DNA of 46,585 bases from Methylobacterium trifolii (GTDB lineage: Bacteria > Pseudomonadota > Alphaproteobacteria > Rhizobiales > Beijerinckiaceae). This document shows, piece after piece, positions 27,890-35,403 of the stretch (the stretch's first letter is position 1; each line of letters begins with the position of its first letter). Where the stretch lies: positions 1-46,585 of the forward strand of contig NZ_BPRB01000114.1 of assembly GCF_022179685.1 (NCBI RefSeq), read 5' to 3'. Both the position numbers and the translations under genes were made by a program. The notes beneath the pieces are model-generated. The model saw nothing but the letters and a program-made list of their open reading frames with translations. It did not search any database and had not been told where the DNA came from.

Positions 27890-28513
27890 CTACAGGCGCG
27901 CCTGGATCTTGCGGGCGATCTCGCCGAGGCGCTGCTCCAGGAGTTGGGGCACCTCGCAGACGTAGGTGAGCGACTGGCTGCGCTCCTGGAAGATGCGCCG
28001 GTCCCAGGCGAACTTCGTCTCCAGGTCGGACTGTTCCTTGGGCATCTCCCGCGCGTCGCTGGCGCTCGGCGCGTCCTTGGTCTGGCTGACCTGGTCCGCC
28101 TCCTCGCGGATGCGCTCGGCCATGCGGCGCTGGCCTTGCGCGTAGCGACTGATGCCGTTCATCACCTTGTCGCGCTCGCCGTTGAGCACCTCGAACACGC
28201 CGGCATAGACGCGGGTCAGCGCGTTGGCCTTGTCGGCCGGGGCGAGCTTGGCGGCGTACTCGTCGAGCAGGGGGTCGACCTGCGCCAGGTCGGTGCGGCG
28301 CGAGGCGACCTTCTGGGCGAGCACGGCCGCGTCGGTGTCGTCGCCCCAGGCGCCGGCGGCGGCGATGTCGGGGCCGGTCCAGAACTGGCCGGGGCTGAGC
28401 GAGGTGACCTTGCGCTGGACGCAGGGCCAGTCCGGATCGGCCCTGGGCTGGGCGGTGGCGGGGCCGGCGAGGAGGCACAGGGCCGCGAGCGCCGGGATAA
28501 GGAACTGGGTCAT
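27890..28513 (-). CDS. lutG: Exported protein of the lut cluster, LutG-like
   Basis: A 207-residue protein with a signal peptide (MTQFLIPALAALCLLAGPATAQ). The mature part is mostly helical and charged, with two cysteines (DWPCVQRKV, TYVCEVP) that could pair. No known catalytic motif. ATG 28513 overlaps the permease stop as ATGA. Identity rests on position between the ABC-2 permease and the TonB receptor; in M. extorquens an exported protein of unknown role has this place. Confidence 0.78.
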   Translation of the reverse strand: MTQFLIPALAALCLLAGPATAQPRADPDWPCVQRKVTSLSPGQFWTGPDIAAAGAWGDDTDAAVLAQKVASRRTDLAQVDPLLDEYAAKLAPADKANALTRVYAGVFEVLNGERDKVMNGISRYAQGQRRMAERIREEADQVSQTKDAPSASDAREMPKEQSDLETKFAWDRRIFQERSQSLTYVCEVPQLLEQRLGEIARKIQARL

Positions 28514-29400
28514 GGATTGTCTCCGGCCGGGCCTCCGCGCCGGGCCATGATGCCGCGGCCGGGATCGTAGGCGATGACCGCGAGGCTGAAGAAGGTGAGC
28601 GTGGTGCCCACCACCACCGCGCAGGCCAGGGGCTCGAACTGCCCGTAGAGGGCGAAGCGCACGAGCTGCACCGCGTGGGTGAAGGGGTTGCACTCGCAGA
28701 TCCAGTAGAGGGTCTCGCTCGATTCCCGAATCCGCCAGAGGGGATATAGGGCGGACGAGGCGAAGAACATCGGGAAGATCACGAAGTTCATCACGCTGGC
28801 GAAGTTCTCCAGCTGCCGCACCAGGGAGGACAGGAACAGGCCGATCGCACCGAGCATCAGGCCCGCGGCGAGGAAGGCGGGCAGGGCCGCGAGGTAGCCG
28901 ACGGGCGGGATGTCGGTCTCCCAGAACCAGGCGACGGCCAGGAACGCGTAGGCCTGCACCACGGAGACGGAGACGCCGGCCACCAGCTTGGCCAGCAACA
29001 GCAGCCAGCGCGGATAGGGGCTCGTCAGCAGCACCTTCATCGAGCCCACCTCCCGGTCGTAGACCATCGAGAGGGAGCTCTGCATGCCGTTGAAGAGCTG
29101 GATCATCACCGCGAGCCCCGGCACCACGTAGACCTCGTAGAGCACGTAGGTCTGGTAGGGCGGCTCGATCGAGACGCCGAGCGTGTTGCGGAAGCCGGCG
29201 GCGAAGATGAACAGCCAGACCAGGGGCCGCACCAGGGCGGAGAAGAACCGCTCCTTCTGGTTGAAGAAGCGCAGCAGCTCGCGGCGCACGATGCCGCCGA
29301 GGCAGATCAGGTAGCCGACCGCATCGAGGCGCCCGAGATGGGCGGGGGATCTTCTGGCGTCGGCCGGGACGACGGGCGTGGCGATGGTGGGCGTGGTCAT
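28510..29400 (-). CDS. lutF: ABC-2 type permease, LutF-like
   Basis: A 296-residue polytopic membrane protein with about six helices (LVRPLVWLFIFAAGF; VVPGLAVMIQLF; VVQAYAFLAVAWF; GLMLGAIGLFLSSL; FVIFPMFFASSAL; VVVGTTLTFFSLAVIAY) and the ABC-2 motif near YDREVGSMKVLLTSPYPRW. It matches the permease found with PQQ-dependent alcohol dehydrogenase systems. With LutE and LutA it forms the inner-membrane transporter. A 316-bp repeat-bearing gap separates it from lutE. Confidence 0.9.
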   Translation of the reverse strand: MTTPTIATPVVPADARRSPAHLGRLDAVGYLICLGGIVRRELLRFFNQKERFFSALVRPLVWLFIFAAGFRNTLGVSIEPPYQTYVLYEVYVVPGLAVMIQLFNGMQSSLSMVYDREVGSMKVLLTSPYPRWLLLLAKLVAGVSVSVVQAYAFLAVAWFWETDIPPVGYLAALPAFLAAGLMLGAIGLFLSSLVRQLENFASVMNFVIFPMFFASSALYPLWRIRESSETLYWICECNPFTHAVQLVRFALYGQFEPLACAVVVGTTLTFFSLAVIAYDPGRGIMARRGGPAGDNP

Positions 29401-29433
29401 AGGGGCGTGCCCGTATCGAGACTGCGCGCGGAA

Positions 29434-29685
29434 TCCCTCCCCCCTCTGCGGGCGGATTCGTACATTTCCTGCGGCCGGATAAGCTCCTGTTCCGGAACGC
29501 GTTTCCCCTCCCCCTTGTGGGGAGGGGTCAGGGGTGGGAGTGGTTCAGGATCGAGCGATCCGGTGCCACCTGCACCACCCCCACCTCCGGCTCCTCCCCA
29601 CAAGGGGGAGGAGAGGCCCGCGGTCGGGCCGGGGCACGTTCTGAAAGCGATATGTGAGTCCGCCAACCCGCAGAGGGGGGAGGGA
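29434..29685. repeat. Nested palindromic repeat element inside the lut operon
   Basis: Outer perfect 19-bp inverted repeats lie at 29434-29452 and 29667-29685. Inside (about 29503-29619) is a second, longer inverted-repeat unit (CCTCCCCCTTGTGGGGAGG... and its mirror ...CTCCCCACAAGGGGGAGG) that is homologous, in opposite orientation, to the unit at 36417-36533. It fills the lutE-lutF gap (29401-29716) and contains no gene. Structure in the transcript could tune expression of the downstream permease. Confidence 0.88.
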
Positions 29686-29716
29686 GAGGCCGCGCGGTTC
29701 TGATCGGGTCGGGGGT

Positions 29717-30478
29717 TCACGCGGCCACCTTGGGCGGTTCGGCCACCAGCCGGCGGAAGGCGTCGGCCAGCGTCTCGTCCGCCCCGCCGATGCCGCCGGC
29801 GGTGCCGCGGGCGATGATGCGGCCCTTGTGCAGCACCACGGCGTCGTCCTCGGGTGCGATCTCCTCGAAGATGTGGGTGGCCCAGAGCACCGAGAGCCCC
29901 TCCTCCCGCACCAGGGCGCGCACGATGGCGACGATGTCGGCCCGCGATTCGAGGTCGAGGCCGACGGTCGGCTCGTCGAGCAGCAGCAGGCTCGGATGGT
30001 GCACCAGGGAGCGGGCGATCTCGATCCGGCGCGACTGGCCGCCGGAGAGGGTGCGGACCTTGTCGCCGCGCCGGTCGGAGAGGCCGACCCGGTCGAGCAG
30101 CACGCCGATCCGGGCCTTGGCGGCCTTGCGCGCGATGCCGTGCAGGCTCGCGTGGTACATCAGGTTCTGCTCGACGGTGAGGTCGGTATCCAGGGTGCGC
30201 GCCTGGAACACCACGCCGAGGCGGGCCAGCGCCCGCGACGGCTCCCGGTCGAGGCCGTGGCCGAAGATCGCGACCCGGCCCTCCTGGCTGGCGTAGAGGC
30301 GGGTGACCACCGAGAACAGGGTGGTCTTGCCGGCCCCGTTCGGTCCGAGCAGCGCCACGAAGCGCCCGCGCTCCACCGTGATCGACACGTCGGACAAAGC
30401 CGCCCGCGCGCCGAAGCGGTGGCCGAGCCCGCTCACCGCGAGCGCTGGGGCCGCAGCGGGCGAGGACCCTTGGCTCAT
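29717..30478 (-). CDS. lutE: ABC transporter ATPase, LutE-like
   Basis: A 253-residue ATP-binding subunit. It has Walker A LLGPNGAGKTTLFS (about residues 46-59), Q-loop VVFQARTLD, signature LSGGQSRRIEIARSL, Walker B LLLLDEPTVGLD and switch His (VLWATHIFEE). This is the PQQ-alcohol-dehydrogenase-associated ABC ATPase type. ATG 30478 overlaps the preceding small gene's stop (ATGA). Confidence 0.93.
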   Translation of the reverse strand: MSQGSSPAAAPALAVSGLGHRFGARAALSDVSITVERGRFVALLGPNGAGKTTLFSVVTRLYASQEGRVAIFGHGLDREPSRALARLGVVFQARTLDTDLTVEQNLMYHASLHGIARKAAKARIGVLLDRVGLSDRRGDKVRTLSGGQSRRIEIARSLVHHPSLLLLDEPTVGLDLESRADIVAIVRALVREEGLSVLWATHIFEEIAPEDDAVVLHKGRIIARGTAGGIGGADETLADAFRRLVAEPPKVAA

Positions 30479-30717
30479 TGGCCGATGGCCCGCTTGGCGT
30501 CGCCGACCGCGTCGAGGCACTCGTCGAACTCGCCCTCGCCCTGCTCCCGCTCGGCCACCCGCAGGGCCTTCTTTAGCTTCGGCAGGGTCGCGTCCGGCGG
30601 GTTCTTAGCGAGCACGTCCCGGATCATGGCGATGCCCTCGGCGCAGGCCGCCTTGTCGTCGGCAGCCGCGGGGCCGGCCGCCAGCAGGACGGCGAGGGTG
30701 AGGATGGGCAGACGCAT
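30475..30717 (-). CDS. lutD: Small exported protein, LutD-like by position
   Basis: An 80-residue protein. A signal peptide (MRLPILTLAVLLAAGPAAA) leaves about 60 mature residues, mostly acidic and helical, with two cysteines (AACAEG, DECLDA) spaced as in a helical hairpin with one disulfide. ATG 30717 starts the signal peptide; the longer frame has no such feature. The small mature size and acidic surface would suit a periplasmic metal or chelate carrier, but this is inference. The name follows the cluster order only. Confidence 0.68.
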   Translation of the reverse strand: MRLPILTLAVLLAAGPAAADDKAACAEGIAMIRDVLAKNPPDATLPKLKKALRVAEREQGEGEFDECLDAVGDAKRAIGQ

Positions 30718-30728
30718 CGCGAAAAATC

Positions 30729-31178
30729 CTACTTCACCGAGATCGTGCCGGTCATGCCCTTGGATTCCAGTCCGCGGGCCTCCCACTTGTAGTCGCCCGG
30801 CTTGATCGCGACGAACTCGATGGCGATCTCGCCCGGATCGTCGAACTCGAAGTGGTCGGGCGGGCCGCCGCCGTGGATCTCCAGGTGGTTGATCACGATC
30901 TGGTTGAGCCAGATGTAGCGGAAGAACTCGGGGGCGTAGAACTTGTACTCCTGCCGGCCCTTGGCGACGATGCGCAGGCGATAGGCCTTGCCGGATTCCA
31001 GCTCGATATCCTTGTTCTCGACCACGAAGTCGTTGCCCTCCTCGTTGCCGAGCACGAGGTCGGGCAGGGTCTGGCGCTTCTTGGTGAGGTCGAGGCCGAG
31101 GGCCGGCCCGTTCGCCAGCAGGGCGGCCAGGCCCAGGGCGGCAAGGCCTCTTGCCCCGAGCCGAAGGGTGCGCGTCAT
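30729..31178 (-). CDS. lutC: Exported cupredoxin-like protein, LutC-like
   Basis: A 149-residue protein with a signal peptide (GARGLAALGLAALLANGPALG). The mature part is a beta-sandwich of cupredoxin type, with an ELESGKAYRLRIVAKGRQEY edge strand and IEFVAIKPGDYKWEARGL near the C-terminus. The expected Cys ligand of type-1 copper sites is missing (no Cys in the mature part), while an acidic DHFEFDDPGE loop is present, so copper electron transfer is unlikely; a metal or PQQ-related role is inference. It lies 11 bp upstream of the lutD-like gene. Confidence 0.78.
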   Translation of the reverse strand: MTRTLRLGARGLAALGLAALLANGPALGLDLTKKRQTLPDLVLGNEEGNDFVVENKDIELESGKAYRLRIVAKGRQEYKFYAPEFFRYIWLNQIVINHLEIHGGGPPDHFEFDDPGEIAIEFVAIKPGDYKWEARGLESKGMTGTISVK

Positions 31179-31234
31179 CGTCGGGTCTCCTCCCCCTGTG
31201 CCGCCGCGTCGGGCGGGCGATCGCGGTGCGGTTC

Positions 31235-32218
31235 TCAGTTGGGCGAGATGGCGACGCCCCAGGGCAGCAGCCCCACGGGGATGCTCTTGAGCACCTTCTC
31301 CGCCGTCACGTCGATCACCGAGACGTCGTTGGAGCTGCCGTTGGTCGTGAACAGCATCTTCTGGTCGGGGGTGAAGGCGAGCTGCCAGACCCGCTGGCCC
31401 ACGGGCAGGTATTTCTGCACCTCGTAGGTCCTGGCATCGATCACGGCCACGCGGTTGGCCGGCCCGAGGGCGACGAAGGCCTTGGCGCCGTCCTCGGTGA
31501 TGCGCACGCCCACCGGCTGGATCGCCTCGTCGTTCACGCTCGGGATCTTGAAGGTGATCTTCTTGACCACCCGGCGCTGGGCCACGTCGATCACGCTCAC
31601 CGTGCCGCCGACCTCGGCCGAGACCCAGAGGAACTTGCCGTCCGCCGTGAACTCGGCGAAGCGCGGGCGGGCGTCGACCAGCACGTTGTCGATCACCTGG
31701 AAGGTCTTGGTGTCGATGAAGTGGGCCATGTTCGTGGTCTCGGAGGTGTTGACCAGGATCTTGCCGTCCGGCGACAGGCCCATGCCCTCCGGCTCGACGC
31801 CCACCGGCACCTCGGCCAGGACCTTGTTCTTCTCGATGTCGATGACCGTGACCTGGCTGTCGTCCTCGTTGGCGACGTAGAGGGGGTTGCCGGTGCGGTC
31901 GAGGATGAACTGCTCGGGATCGGGCCCGGAGCGGAGCGAGCGCACCACCTTGCCGGTGGCGGCCTCGAGCACGTCGATGCGGTCGTCGTCGCTGGCGCAG
32001 ACGAAGACCTCCTTGCCGTCCCGGCTCACGGTGATGCCGCGCGGGCGCCGCCCGACCTTCCAGGTCCCGGTCACGGTGAGCGTGCCCCCGTCGATGACGC
32101 TGACCGAGTTGCCCTTCTCGTTCGAGACGTAGATCGTGTAGGCGGAGGCCGGCCCCGACAGGCCGAGCAGGCCCCCGAGCGCGATCACGCCAAACCCTGC
32201 CTTGACGCAGCGGCTCAT
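31235..32218 (-). CDS. lutB: Exported YVTN beta-propeller, LutB-like
   Basis: A 327-residue protein. The signal peptide ends at SGPASA. Seven repeats of the YVTN type follow (YTIYVSNEKGNSVSVID; LYVANEDDSQVTVIDI; FLWVSAEVGGTVSVIDV; MLFTTNGSSNDVSVIDV), matching the PQQ-dependent-catabolism-associated beta-propeller family. Its gene lies between the substrate-binding and cupredoxin-like genes. A periplasmic scaffold or metal-handling role is likely. Confidence 0.9.
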   Translation of the reverse strand: MSRCVKAGFGVIALGGLLGLSGPASAYTIYVSNEKGNSVSVIDGGTLTVTGTWKVGRRPRGITVSRDGKEVFVCASDDDRIDVLEAATGKVVRSLRSGPDPEQFILDRTGNPLYVANEDDSQVTVIDIEKNKVLAEVPVGVEPEGMGLSPDGKILVNTSETTNMAHFIDTKTFQVIDNVLVDARPRFAEFTADGKFLWVSAEVGGTVSVIDVAQRRVVKKITFKIPSVNDEAIQPVGVRITEDGAKAFVALGPANRVAVIDARTYEVQKYLPVGQRVWQLAFTPDQKMLFTTNGSSNDVSVIDVTAEKVLKSIPVGLLPWGVAISPN

Positions 32219-32339
32219 TCATTACCTCCCGTGGCGCTCTTGCGGCGCTCGTTTCCCGCATGCCCGAGTCTAGGGCGTTTTGCACGCGTTGCGAGGCCGA
32301 TGCGCCGGCCCCGCCCCATCGCGATTGCCGCAGGCCGGG

Positions 32340-33581
32340 CTACTTCAGCTTGCAGGCGGTCTCCGGCAGGTCGATGCCCAGGGTGTCCAGCGGCGTGCGC
32401 TGGTGCAGGAAGCCCTGCTCGGGGGCAACCGAGACCAGGGCCTTCGGCTGCACCACGATCAGCGGCTGGCGCAACTGGTGGTCCCAGGGCCGGAAGCTGA
32501 GGGACACGCCCTTGTAGGCCGGCAGGTTGAAGGCGGGGTCCGTCAGGTAGGGCACGATCACGGCCGGGTCGGCGGTCTTCTTCGCGGTCGCCGCCTCGCC
32601 CACCGCGCGGATCGAGGCCCAGACCTGGTAGTCGAGGGGGCGCATCAGCCGGCCGGACAGGCGGCGGAACCGGTTCTGCGCCTGGGCCGCCCCCCAGGTC
32701 TCCAGCACCGGCGCCCAGCTCGTGGCGACGAGCCCCTGCGTGCCGCCCACGGGCCGCGGGTCGACGGTGCGGAAGGGGACGTAATCGCCCCAGTCGGCCG
32801 CCTCGTCGGCCACCACGGCCATGTCGTAGTCGAGGCCGCGGGTGAAGACCATCGCCTCCGCCCGCGTCGGCGTATCGCCCCGCGCCTTGGCGAGCGGCCC
32901 GAAGGTCCAGGGCTTCTCCGCCGTGATCTTCAGGGCGAACTTGCGGGCGGAGTTGCGCAGCGCGTCGGCGTAGAGCTTGTCGGCCTCGTTCGGCCCGACG
33001 ATCAGGAACAGCTTCCGCCAGCGCATCACGGTGAGGTATTGCGCGAGCGCGTCGGTCAGCATCGCCCGCGAGGGTGCGACGTGGAACAGGTTCGCCCGGC
33101 AATCGGCGCCGCGCAGGCGATCGTCCGGGGCGGCGGCGTTGAACAGGGCCGCACCCGATCCCTTGAGGGCGTCGGAGACCGCCAGCACCTCGTCGGCGGG
33201 AAGCGCCAGCACGACGTAGCGCACGCCCTTGGCCGCCAGCCCCCTGGCGGCGTCGACCGCGCTCACGCCGCCTTCGGTGAGGGCGACCTCGTCCAGGGCG
33301 TAGCTCTGCTTGGTGAACCGGCCGGTGGTGTTGGTGTCGGCGATGCCCATGCGCGCGCCGGCCACGCCCTCGTCCTCCGGCGGCGCCTCCGCGTCGTAGG
33401 AGGAGGGGGCGGGCTGGGGCCGGTAGATCAGGCCGATATGCGTCTCGGCGGCCTGGGCCGGCGCGGGCGGCGGGGCCGCCGGCTCCTGCGCCGCCGCCGG
33501 GACGGCGCCGAAAGGGGCGCCGAGGGCGAAGATCAGGGCCGCGGCGAGGGCGTGCGCCCGGATGGTTGCAGAATCGTGCAT
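32340..33581 (-). CDS. lutA: Periplasmic substrate-binding protein, LutA-like
   Basis: A 413-residue protein. The signal peptide ends near AVPAAAQ. The Ala/Pro linker is followed by THIGLIYRPQ and a type I periplasmic-binding fold (VRYVVLALPADEVL; MRWRKLFLIVGPNEADKLYADAL; DYDMAVVADEAADWG; DYQVWASIRAVGEAA). It matches the substrate-binding component of the PQQ-alcohol-dehydrogenase-associated ABC system. ATG 33581 begins the signal peptide; the longer frame from 33869 crosses the promoter of the next locus. It is the first gene of the lut-like operon. Confidence 0.88.
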   Translation of the reverse strand: MHDSATIRAHALAAALIFALGAPFGAVPAAAQEPAAPPPAPAQAAETHIGLIYRPQPAPSSYDAEAPPEDEGVAGARMGIADTNTTGRFTKQSYALDEVALTEGGVSAVDAARGLAAKGVRYVVLALPADEVLAVSDALKGSGAALFNAAAPDDRLRGADCRANLFHVAPSRAMLTDALAQYLTVMRWRKLFLIVGPNEADKLYADALRNSARKFALKITAEKPWTFGPLAKARGDTPTRAEAMVFTRGLDYDMAVVADEAADWGDYVPFRTVDPRPVGGTQGLVATSWAPVLETWGAAQAQNRFRRLSGRLMRPLDYQVWASIRAVGEAATAKKTADPAVIVPYLTDPAFNLPAYKGVSLSFRPWDHQLRQPLIVVQPKALVSVAPEQGFLHQRTPLDTLGIDLPETACKLK

Positions 33582-33801
33582 GCGGCCGGCACGTAACAGC
33601 ATATCGCGGCGGCACTCAACGGCGGAGTTTTTGGGGTGGTGGCGACGTCGTGGCAGGTGGTGGTCGGCGAACCATTGACGCGCCAGCGCTCGCAGGAGCG
33701 TGCAAGAATCCCGATTTCTGCACGACAGCTTCGCGTGGTTACGGACGACCAGCGCCTGGTGGCCGCGACGCTCGTGCAGGAGCCTTTCTCTCGATCCCAA
33801 A

Positions 33802-33823
33802 TTTGTAGTAACGTAGCTACAAA
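33802..33823. promoter_or_regulatory. Inverted repeat operator before the Phd-type antitoxin
   Basis: TTTGTAG (33802-33808) and CTACAAA (33817-33823) flank TAACGTAG, 12 bp upstream of the antitoxin start. Antitoxins of this class bind such palindromes to autoregulate; that is inference here. The 33582-33801 gap also holds the divergent lutA promoter. Confidence 0.55.
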
Positions 33824-33834
33824 ATGGAGGCGTC

Positions 33835-34089
33835 ATGACCATCACGACCCTTTCGAGTCGGGAGTTCAATCAGGATTCCAGCCGCGCCAAGAAGGCTGCC
33901 GAACAAGGCCCCGTTTTCATCACCGATCGCGGCAAGCCCGCGCATGTCCTGTTGAGCATCGGCGACTATCGCAAGCTGGCCGGCCGGGAGGTGACCTTGG
34001 CAGAGGCTTTGGCGCAGCCGGACGTTGCCGATTTCGAATTCACGCCGCCGCGTGCGGGCGGGATGACACGCACGCCGGATTTATCGTAA
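33835..34089 (+). CDS. Phd/YefM family antitoxin
   Basis: An 84-residue protein. TLSSREFNQDSSRAKKAAEQGPVFITDRGKPAHVLLSI (split over residues 5-42) is the classic Phd/YefM DNA-binding N-terminal domain, and the C-terminal tail (EALAQPDVADFEFTPP) is the toxin-binding segment. A GGAGG ribosome binding site (33826-33830) precedes ATG. It neutralises and, with the toxin, represses the neighbouring VapC-type RNase. Confidence 0.92.
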   Translation: MTITTLSSREFNQDSSRAKKAAEQGPVFITDRGKPAHVLLSIGDYRKLAGREVTLAEALAQPDVADFEFTPPRAGGMTRTPDLS

Positions 34090-34499
34090 CGTTCCTACTC
34101 GACACCAACGTTCTTTCGGAACTGCGCCGGTCGGACAAGGCGAACGCGAAGGTTCTGGCGTGGGCTTCGTCCGTGCCGATCACGGATATTGTCCTGTCGG
34201 TCATCACCATTCTCGAAATCGAAATCGGGGCCTTGTCGGTCGGGCGCAGGGATGAAGCGCAGGGGAGGATTTTGCGCGCCTGGATCGACCAGCAGGTGTT
34301 TCCGAGGTTCGAGGGCCGCATCCTTCCGATCGATACCGCCGTGACGCTGCGTTGCGCGCGCCTGCATGTGCCGGACCCGCGCGCCGAGCGTGACGCGCTC
34401 ATCGCGGCGACGGCACTCGTGCATGGGTTGACCGTCGTTACGCGCAATCGCGCGGACTTCGATCCAACCGGTGCGCGGACGCTGAACCCTTGGGATTAG
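34083..34499 (+). CDS. PIN-domain RNase toxin (VapC-like)
   Basis: About 137-138 residues. All PIN catalytic acids are present: FLLDTNVLSELRR (first Asp), TILEIEIGAL (Glu), and RDALIAATALVHGLTVVTRNRADFD (Asp residues). It would cleave RNA when the antitoxin is lost. The start is odd: the only in-frame codons near the expected N-terminus are ATC 34083 and GTA 34086 (overlapping the antitoxin TAA); no ATG/GTG/TTG exists between the antitoxin end and the first domain strand. It may use a rare start, be translated by re-initiation, or be silenced by a start-codon mutation. Confidence 0.75.
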   Translation: MVTFLLDTNVLSELRRSDKANAKVLAWASSVPITDIVLSVITILEIEIGALSVGRRDEAQGRILRAWIDQQVFPRFEGRILPIDTAVTLRCARLHVPDPRAERDALIAATALVHGLTVVTRNRADFDPTGARTLNPWD

Positions 34500-34806
34500 C
34501 GTCTCTCGCGACGCTCCCGCTGCGCCGTCGCGGCACGAGGATGGGCTCCCCGGGCTCTGGGGTTTCGTGAGGTGCACCGCGTCCTGGTTTTCGCACGAAC
34601 CTCGAAGGGCTCTCGCCGCGCCACAGGCGATCGTCCGCCGGCATGTTCGAGAATCGCTATGGCGGATCGACGGCGCCCGGTCGCGCCGGCTCGTACCTCG
34701 GCCCGAGACACGCGACTTCCGGCCGGGATTGCCAAAGCGTCCCGCAGCCCGACCTATAGCCCCACCCGGCCGTGCGTCCTCCGCCCGGCCGCCAGGGAGA
34801 CACGCC
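34500..34806. other. Intergenic stretch between toxin and DUF3280-like gene
   Basis: 307 bp, no recognisable gene, terminator or RNA. It probably contains the promoter of the plus-strand genes that follow. Confidence 0.4.
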
Positions 34807-35331
34807 ATGTCCATCCGCGCCCTGTCCGCCGCCGGCCTGTTCGCGATGGCCGTGTCGCTGCATCCGGCGGCCGTCGCGGCCGGCCCGGAGACGGCGGCGG
34901 TGTTTCCCGTGGAACTGCTCGATCCGGGCGTGGTCGGCGGCCGCAAGGCCCGGCCCGACGAGGTCCGCAAGCTCGCCCTCGTCACCGACGCGTTGCGCGA
35001 CGCCCTCAAGGACCGCGGCGGCCTGGAGCCGGTGGACACCACGCCACAGGCGGCCGAGGTCGCCAAGCAGGGGCCCCTCTACAGGTGCGACGGCTGCGCC
35101 GTGGGCATCGCCAAGGCGCTGGGTGCGGACCTCGCCGTGAACGGCTATGTGGAGAAGGGCTCGAACCAGATCTTCAACCTCAACGTCCTCATCACCGACG
35201 TCGCCAGCGGCAAGGTGGTGCGCGGCGGGCAGGTGGTGATCCGGGCCGACACCGACGACACCTGGATGCATGCGATGCGCTGGGTGGTGAAGAACCGCCT
35301 GCTGGCCGAGCCCCTGCCCGGCAAGTCCTGA
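34807..35331 (+). CDS. Exported protein of unknown function (DUF3280/DUF2380-like)
   Basis: A 174-residue protein with a signal peptide (MSIRALSAAGLFAMAVSLHP, then AAVAAG). The mature domain, with AVFPVELLDPGVVGGRKARP, LVTDALRDALKDRGGLEPVD, a CDGCAVGIAKALGADLAVNGYV core (cysteines as CxxC) and VLITDVASGKVVRGG, resembles small periplasmic proteins of the DUF3280/DUF2380 type found near methylotrophy genes. Function unknown. It lies 66 bp upstream of the mfnB-like gene on the same strand and may start the operon. Confidence 0.7.
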   Translation: MSIRALSAAGLFAMAVSLHPAAVAAGPETAAVFPVELLDPGVVGGRKARPDEVRKLALVTDALRDALKDRGGLEPVDTTPQAAEVAKQGPLYRCDGCAVGIAKALGADLAVNGYVEKGSNQIFNLNVLITDVASGKVVRGGQVVIRADTDDTWMHAMRWVVKNRLLAEPLPGKS

Positions 35332-35369
35332 TTTGTCTCCGCGTGGGCGCACGACCGATCGTGCGAGCC

Positions 35370-35403
35370 ATGACCGTCTTGCCATGACCATCTTGCCATG
35401 ACC
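35370..35403 (+). repeat. Tandem 14-bp repeat at the mfnB-like start
   Basis: ATGACCGTCTTGCC (35370-35383) and ATGACCATCTTGCC (35384-35397) are followed by ATGACC at the gene start. Because the unit is 14 bp, each ATG lies in a different frame; only 35398 is in frame with the gene. Confidence 0.8.

Noticed and set aside
32340-33869. Longer start for the lutA-like gene at 33869
   Set aside because: The extra 96 residues overlap the divergent antitoxin start and precede an ideal signal peptide beginning at 33581.
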